From S012-113 sp965368405 (GTDB lineage: Bacteria > Bacteroidota > Bacteroidia > Cytophagales > Cyclobacteriaceae), in assembly GCA_965368405.1 (NCBI GenBank), contig CBDUMS010000029.1, positions 1 through 35,641 of the forward strand: DNA of 35,641 bases, read 5' to 3'. Position 1 is the first letter of the stretch, and the number at the start of each line of letters is the position of its first letter. The translations under genes were made by a program, and so were the position numbers. Positions 31,810-35,641 of the stretch are shown piece after piece. Below the pieces are notes generated by a model. That model ran no database searches. It was not told the origin of the DNA and worked only from the letters and a program-made list of their open reading frames with translations.

Positions 31810-32337
31810 TCAACAATCCTGCCTCACCATTTCGAGCTTATTTGGATCGAAACCATTCTCTTTTGCTATTTTCTTGTACTCTTCAATTTTTGCAGTGGAT
31901 AATTCTTTTGTTCTTGATAGTATCCATAAATACTTTCTTGATGGGCTTCCGACTAAGGCCGTTTGGTAATCCTCGTCTAGCGCAATAATATAGTAGTCTC
32001 CGGCAAAAGGCCAAAAGAAGCTTACTTTAAGCACTCCCTCACGCTTCTCATCGGGTCGCCAGGCTTTACCTGTAATTGATTTAACCTTTCCTTCTGCTTT
32101 AACCCCTTTATTTAGAACCTCAATCTTACCGTTGTCGAGTGGCGTATATGTAGCAGATACACATTCAAGACCTTTTTCAAAGGTGTTTGGGAAGCGTGCA
32201 ATCTCATACCAAGTACCTGAATAATTATCAATATTTACCTTGGACACAGTGTCCAGGCTTTGCTGAGTCTTACATGAGAACATACCTGCCATGACGATTA
32301 AAATTAAGAAGTTCCGGATCATTATATTTCTAACCAT
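31810..32337 (-). CDS. Lipocalin-family lipoprotein (Blc-like)
   Basis: A 175-residue protein with a lipoprotein signal (C22 in MAGMFSCKTQQ) and the lipocalin first-strand motif GTWYEIARFPNTFEKG (GxW at 41-43). ALVGSPSRKYLWILSRT matches the later conserved strands. Blc-type bacterial lipocalins sit in the outer membrane and bind fatty acids or lysophospholipids. The ATG at 32337 is used; an in-frame ATG at 32322 gives a shorter signal and is possible. It follows the photolyase gene by 10 bases and completes an SDR-photolyase-lipocalin set. Such sets are, as I recall, seen in light- and stress-induced regulons of other bacteria; that role is inferred. Confidence 0.9.
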   Translation of the reverse strand: MVRNIMIRNFLILIVMAGMFSCKTQQSLDTVSKVNIDNYSGTWYEIARFPNTFEKGLECVSATYTPLDNGKIEVLNKGVKAEGKVKSITGKAWRPDEKREGVLKVSFFWPFAGDYYIIALDEDYQTALVGSPSRKYLWILSRTKELSTAKIEEYKKIAKENGFDPNKLEMVRQDC

Positions 32338-32347
32338 TATTCGATGC

Positions 32348-33628
32348 TCAATTGCCTAACCCAATTTTGTAAACCTTAAGGGCACGTTCACGGGCAAATT
32401 TATGATCTACCATTGGCTCAGGGTACTTTAAACCGCTAAGTTCGGGAACCCAGCGCTTAATATATTCATGTTGTTTATCAAATTTCTTGATTTGTTCGCT
32501 CGGGTTAAAAACTCTAAAATAAGGGGCCGCATCACAACCCGTTCCGGCAACCCATTGCCAATTCCCATTATTAGAAGATAATTCATAATCCAATAACTTT
32601 TCGGCAAAATAAGCTTCCCCCCAGCGCCAATCAATCAGCAAATGCTTGACCAAAAAACTTGCAGTTATCATCCGCACCCTATTGTGCATATAACCTGTTT
32701 CGTTGAGCTCTCGCATGCCCGCATCTACCAGTGGATAACCGGTGTCGCCTTTGCACCAGCGCTTAAAATCGCTTTCATTATTGCGCCATTCAATATGGTC
32801 GTACTTTGACTTAAAATTTCGATTTACCACGTGCGGGAAATGATACATTATCTGCATAAAGAATTCCCGCCAGATTAGTTCATTAGTGAATATCTCGCTT
32901 TTATCGAGGGAATAAGTAATCATTTTCCGGACACTAACGGTTCCGAAACGTAAGTGGGGTCCAAGGTAACTGCCCGCATCCTCTCCTGGATAGTCTCGTT
33001 TTATCGCATAGTCTGTTATTGCATCCAGGTTAAAGTCTCGAACCTCAATATTCGATGCTTCATAACCAAGCTCTGCCATTGAAGGAAACTCAATACTTTG
33101 CTTTAAAAAGGCCGTTGTGTCGCACTCAACTGACTGGTAAGATTGAGGGGAGAGCCGTTGACGCCACTTATTCTTAAATGGTGTATATACGGTATAGGGC
33201 TCTCCATTATCTTTAAGAACTTCGTTTTCTTCAAATATCACCTGGTCTTTATAGGTATTGAAGCTGATATTATAATCTGAAACTAAGGTTTTAATGCTTT
33301 CATCCCTCGCTATAGCTGCCGGTTCGTAATCTTTATTCGCAAAAACCTGCTTAACGTTATATTCTTTAATGATATCAAGAAATACAGTAAACGCGTCACC
33401 CTTCCTAACTAAGAGTGAGCTACCGTATTCTTTCAACCGCTTATCAATCTTAGCCAACTGTTTATAAATAAAGCTGACTCTTGGGTCGTCAATTGGTAAT
33501 TCGTCGGTAATTTCCGTATCAAAGATAAACAAAGGTAAAACGGGGTATCCAGACTCCAACGCACGGGAAAGGCCAACATTATCCTCTAATCTTAAATCTC
33601 TTCTAAACCAAAATATAGCTACATCCAT
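32348..33628 (-). CDS. phr: Deoxyribodipyrimidine photolyase (cryptochrome/photolyase family)
   Basis: A 426-residue class I-type photolyase, somewhat shorter than the Escherichia coli enzyme (472). The N-terminal antenna domain starts AIFWFRRDLRLEDNVGL. The FAD domain has YLGPHLRFGTVSVRKM, ELIWREFFMQ, MHNRVRMITASFLVKHL and NNGNWQWVAGTGCDAAPYFR. The electron-transfer tryptophan triad is kept: W281, W334 and W357, aligned with W306, W359 and W382 of E. coli. It should split cyclobutane pyrimidine dimers with blue light; a cryptochrome or 6-4 activity cannot be excluded. It begins one base after the SDR gene stop and precedes the lipocalin gene. Confidence 0.92.
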   Translation of the reverse strand: MDVAIFWFRRDLRLEDNVGLSRALESGYPVLPLFIFDTEITDELPIDDPRVSFIYKQLAKIDKRLKEYGSSLLVRKGDAFTVFLDIIKEYNVKQVFANKDYEPAAIARDESIKTLVSDYNISFNTYKDQVIFEENEVLKDNGEPYTVYTPFKNKWRQRLSPQSYQSVECDTTAFLKQSIEFPSMAELGYEASNIEVRDFNLDAITDYAIKRDYPGEDAGSYLGPHLRFGTVSVRKMITYSLDKSEIFTNELIWREFFMQIMYHFPHVVNRNFKSKYDHIEWRNNESDFKRWCKGDTGYPLVDAGMRELNETGYMHNRVRMITASFLVKHLLIDWRWGEAYFAEKLLDYELSSNNGNWQWVAGTGCDAAPYFRVFNPSEQIKKFDKQHEYIKRWVPELSGLKYPEPMVDHKFARERALKVYKIGLGN

Positions 33629-33629
33629 T

Positions 33630-35045
33630 CTATTTAGCCAATGCTTTTAACATTCCATTAAACACAATACCATGAAAAGGATAAACAGCATACCAATATG
33701 CTCTTCCTAATATTCCTTTTGGCCTGAACGTCGCCGTTTGATAAACCCGATCCTTCTCAATCTTAAACTCCAACCAAGCTTCACCAGGTAGTTTCATCTC
33801 GGCAAAAAGAAGTAATCTTCCTGCTTCTTTATCAGCAAATAGCACTCGCCAAAAATCTATGGAGTCGCCCATAGCAATTTTATCTGGATTAGTGCGGCCT
33901 CTTCGTAGTCCAACACCGCCAAATACTTTATCCATAATACCTCGGATAGCCCATAAAAAATTTGCTGCGTACCAACCATTTTCGCCTCCTATTGCCCATA
34001 TTTTTTCTATCGATTTATCCCTATCGGCGTAAGCAAGCGATCGTTCATCCCGAAAACAACCAAAGGTGGGTACATTTATGAAATCACTTAGATTTTGTTC
34101 GAAAGTTCCACTTATTAATGAATCTTTCCAGCTGCTAATCGTAGTATGTCCTTCAATTTGATGAAAGCTACGCTCGAGCGCTTCCCGATAGGAAATTGGA
34201 TTAATTCCCAGGATATCATTAAGGTCATTATTACGGCATACCACTTCAACCTTCATGCTACTAACAAGAGCCGTTGCCAATTTATAAGAGGTAGACGTAA
34301 CGAAATATAGCCAATAGCTCGAAAGCCGCGGTGTCATTACAGGCACAATGATTATTGTTCTTTTTAATGACCTAACCTTAGCAAGGCCGAGCAGCATTTC
34401 TTTATAGGTGAGAATATCAGGTCCGCCAATATCAAAATTGGCATTATACGTTTTGCGATTGAAAAGTGTTTTCGTCAGAAAGCTGATTACATCGCTAATC
34501 CCTATTGGCTGACATTTGGTTCTAAGCCATTTAGGTACTACCATAATGGGCAATTTCTCAACCAGGTCTCTAATAATTTCAAAGGAAGCACTTCCGGAGC
34601 CAATAATTATACCGGCTCGCAGAGTCGTTAGCGGATAGCTCCCTTTGCCTAGCTCCTCTTCAACAATCATTCTTGACTGCAGATGTTTTGAGAGGCTTTC
34701 TTCATTAATAATTCCACTGAGGTATACAACATGCTGCACTTTTGTGTCTTCCAGTGTTTCGCGAAAGTTCTTGGCAGACTTTAGCTCCAGTTTGTCATAG
34801 TCGCTGGAGGTTGACATGGAATGCATTAAATAATATGCCCCATCAATATCCTTAGGGATATTAGATAAAGACTCTTCTTTCAGAAAGTCTACCTCAATAA
34901 CCTCAATTTTGGGCAATAATGCCTCGGGAGGATTAAAGCGGTTTCTATCTCGAACACAACAGACAACCTGGTGGCCTTGCTTAATTAATTCGGGCAATAG
35001 GCGCTTGCCGATGTAACCCGTAGCACCTGTTAATAATATTTTCAT
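33630..35045 (-). CDS. NAD(P)-binding SDR-like protein with C-terminal DUF2867 domain
   Basis: A 471-residue fusion. Residues 1-about 300 are an atypical short-chain dehydrogenase/NmrA-like fold: the nucleotide loop GATGYIGKRLL (7-17), YYLMHSMSTS, HVVYLSGI, and TLRAGIIIGSGSASFEIIRDL. Residues about 320-471 match DUF2867 (GENGWYAANFLWAIRGIMDK, GDSIDFWRVL, PGEAWLEF, YWYAVYPFHGIVF). The C-terminal stretch is hydrophobic and may touch membrane or lipid. Reaction and substrate are unknown. It starts the SDR-photolyase-lipocalin set, with 1 base to the photolyase gene. A promoter box and a hairpin lie in the 86-base upstream gap. Confidence 0.85.
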   Translation of the reverse strand: MKILLTGATGYIGKRLLPELIKQGHQVVCCVRDRNRFNPPEALLPKIEVIEVDFLKEESLSNIPKDIDGAYYLMHSMSTSSDYDKLELKSAKNFRETLEDTKVQHVVYLSGIINEESLSKHLQSRMIVEEELGKGSYPLTTLRAGIIIGSGSASFEIIRDLVEKLPIMVVPKWLRTKCQPIGISDVISFLTKTLFNRKTYNANFDIGGPDILTYKEMLLGLAKVRSLKRTIIIVPVMTPRLSSYWLYFVTSTSYKLATALVSSMKVEVVCRNNDLNDILGINPISYREALERSFHQIEGHTTISSWKDSLISGTFEQNLSDFINVPTFGCFRDERSLAYADRDKSIEKIWAIGGENGWYAANFLWAIRGIMDKVFGGVGLRRGRTNPDKIAMGDSIDFWRVLFADKEAGRLLLFAEMKLPGEAWLEFKIEKDRVYQTATFRPKGILGRAYWYAVYPFHGIVFNGMLKALAK

Positions 35046-35063
35046 TGCACCAAGACGATTATT

Positions 35064-35080
35064 GCAGTTTGAAAAACTGC
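35064..35080 (-). other. Hairpin in the 5' leader of the SDR/photolyase/lipocalin set
   Basis: GCAGTTT and AAACTGC form a perfect 7-base-pair stem around a 3-base loop. It lies between the predicted promoter box (35096-35103) and the ATG at 35045. No T-run follows on the minus strand, so a terminator is doubtful. It may shape the leader RNA or protect the 5' end. Confidence 0.5.
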
Positions 35081-35095
35081 TTTATGAAGGACAAC

Positions 35096-35103
35096 CAAAT
35101 TTA
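35096..35103 (-). promoter_or_regulatory. Predicted -7 promoter box upstream of the SDR gene
   Basis: TAAATTTG on the minus strand is an exact TAnnTTTG match about 51 bases before the ATG. A clear TTG at -33 is missing. It suggests the SDR-photolyase-lipocalin set is transcribed separately from the upstream kinase-like gene. Confidence 0.45.
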
Positions 35104-35131
35104 CAATAGAAGAAGCAGTATTAATGCCCCT

Positions 35132-35641
35132 TTACCAATGAATGGCGATATTATTTGCTTTTAAAGTATGCAACAAATTATATAGACCAAAAAAGGTTCT
35201 ATTTATGTAGATAAAATGCTTCGATCCTCGATTTCCATTCATTTTTCGCAGCTCACTATTCTTAGCATAATCGGTTCCTAGTTTCGAGAATTCATTAAAA
35301 AAGTCCGGATTTGAGAAATCGAAGTGCTTATATTGAAATGGCTTGCTAAAGTGGCTCAATATCTTATGGAACATCTCAATAAAAAACTCTCGCTCTTCGT
35401 TTGAGTCTTCCTCCTTGATGATCTCAAGCTCTTTGAGTTTGATTATAAACTGCTCTCTATTGTTCAGTACTTCATCTTTAATCATCTCGAAATATGGCGT
35501 ATAGAAATCAGAAGGAATTTCCTTGATACAGCCAAAATCCAATGGAATCAATGTGCCATCCTCAGAAATTAGGAAATTGCCAGGATGCGGGTCTGCATGA
35601 ACTTTGCCCAGTTCATGAATTTGATGCATATAAAAATCCCA
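35132..35641 (-). CDS. ABC1/UbiB-family kinase-like protein, 5' part outside the window
   Basis: The reverse-strand frame stays open to the window edge (upstream codons read WDFY before the first Met), so about 169 C-terminal residues are seen and the rest lies beyond. HADPHPGNFLISEDG is the catalytic-loop analogue and PLDFGCIKEI the DFG metal-binding motif of the ABC1/ADCK/UbiB atypical kinases. Members support ubiquinone or other quinone-lipid metabolism through ATPase activity. A Bacteroidota homologue would probably act on menaquinone or another isoprenoid pathway, but that is not known here. The C-terminus (FIYINRTFFGLYNLLHTLKA) is typical of the family. The SDR gene follows after 86 bases with its own promoter box. 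Confidence 0.85.
   Translation of the reverse strand, partial: WDFYMHQIHELGKVHADPHPGNFLISEDGTLIPLDFGCIKEIPSDFYTPYFEMIKDEVLNNREQFIIKLKELEIIKEEDSNEEREFFIEMFHKILSHFSKPFQYKHFDFSNPDFFNEFSKLGTDYAKNSELRKMNGNRGSKHFIYINRTFFGLYNLLHTLKANNIAIHW

Overview
This window reads as a housekeeping and biosynthetic stretch of a Bacteroidota chromosome, most likely a marine Cytophagales-type bacterium (the order is inferred, not shown). The phylum call rests on three things. Seven genes have an exact TAnnTTTG promoter box upstream. SecA is about 1,120 residues, with N-terminal insertions and a tail lacking the zinc motif. The neighbours are Bacteroidota-typical families such as DUF4254, a SPOR-domain lipoprotein and a TonB C-terminal/YwqK fusion. 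No insertion sequence, prophage, CRISPR array, tRNA or rRNA was seen.

Layout. At 1-3741 (minus strand) lie a clipped family 9 glycosyltransferase, a DUF4254 protein, an aspartate-type aminotransferase, recR and clpS. At 3824-6914 are a sodium:solute symporter, an alkyltransferase-like protein (minus strand) and two unrecognised exported proteins. gcvP (minus) fills 6919-9798. The plus-strand block 9968-20375 carries an exported M28 peptidase, a YwqK/TonB-C protein, dapF, secA, a SPOR lipoprotein and a PMCA-type calcium pump. After a minus-strand methyltransferase, a carotenoid operon (crtI, crtB, an unknown exported protein, idi) occupies 21357-24712. It runs tail-to-tail into a complete histidine operon on the minus strand (24709-31579, order hisG-D-C-B-H-A-F-IE) in which every adjacent gene pair overlaps. 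Beyond it lies a minus-strand set with lipocalin, photolyase and an SDR/DUF2867 protein, then the clipped end of an ABC1/UbiB-type kinase.

How the genes work together. The eight his genes encode the whole pathway from PRPP and ATP to histidine. The most interesting element is the histidine leader. A Bacteroidota promoter is followed within about ten bases by an 18-codon leader peptide with five consecutive His codons. Next come a candidate antiterminator pairing, an intrinsic terminator, and a second, longer competing pairing just before hisG. This is the architecture of ribosome-mediated attenuation. Carotenoid synthesis and the SDR-photolyase-lipocalin set both suggest adaptation to light and oxidative stress. 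DapF and SecA serve peptidoglycan precursor synthesis and protein export.

I found no clearly new multi-gene system. The best leads are the his attenuator with its extra pairing, the unknown exported protein inside the carotenoid operon, and the unknown exported-protein pair at 5699-6914. All calls come from reading the sequence; no database search was possible.
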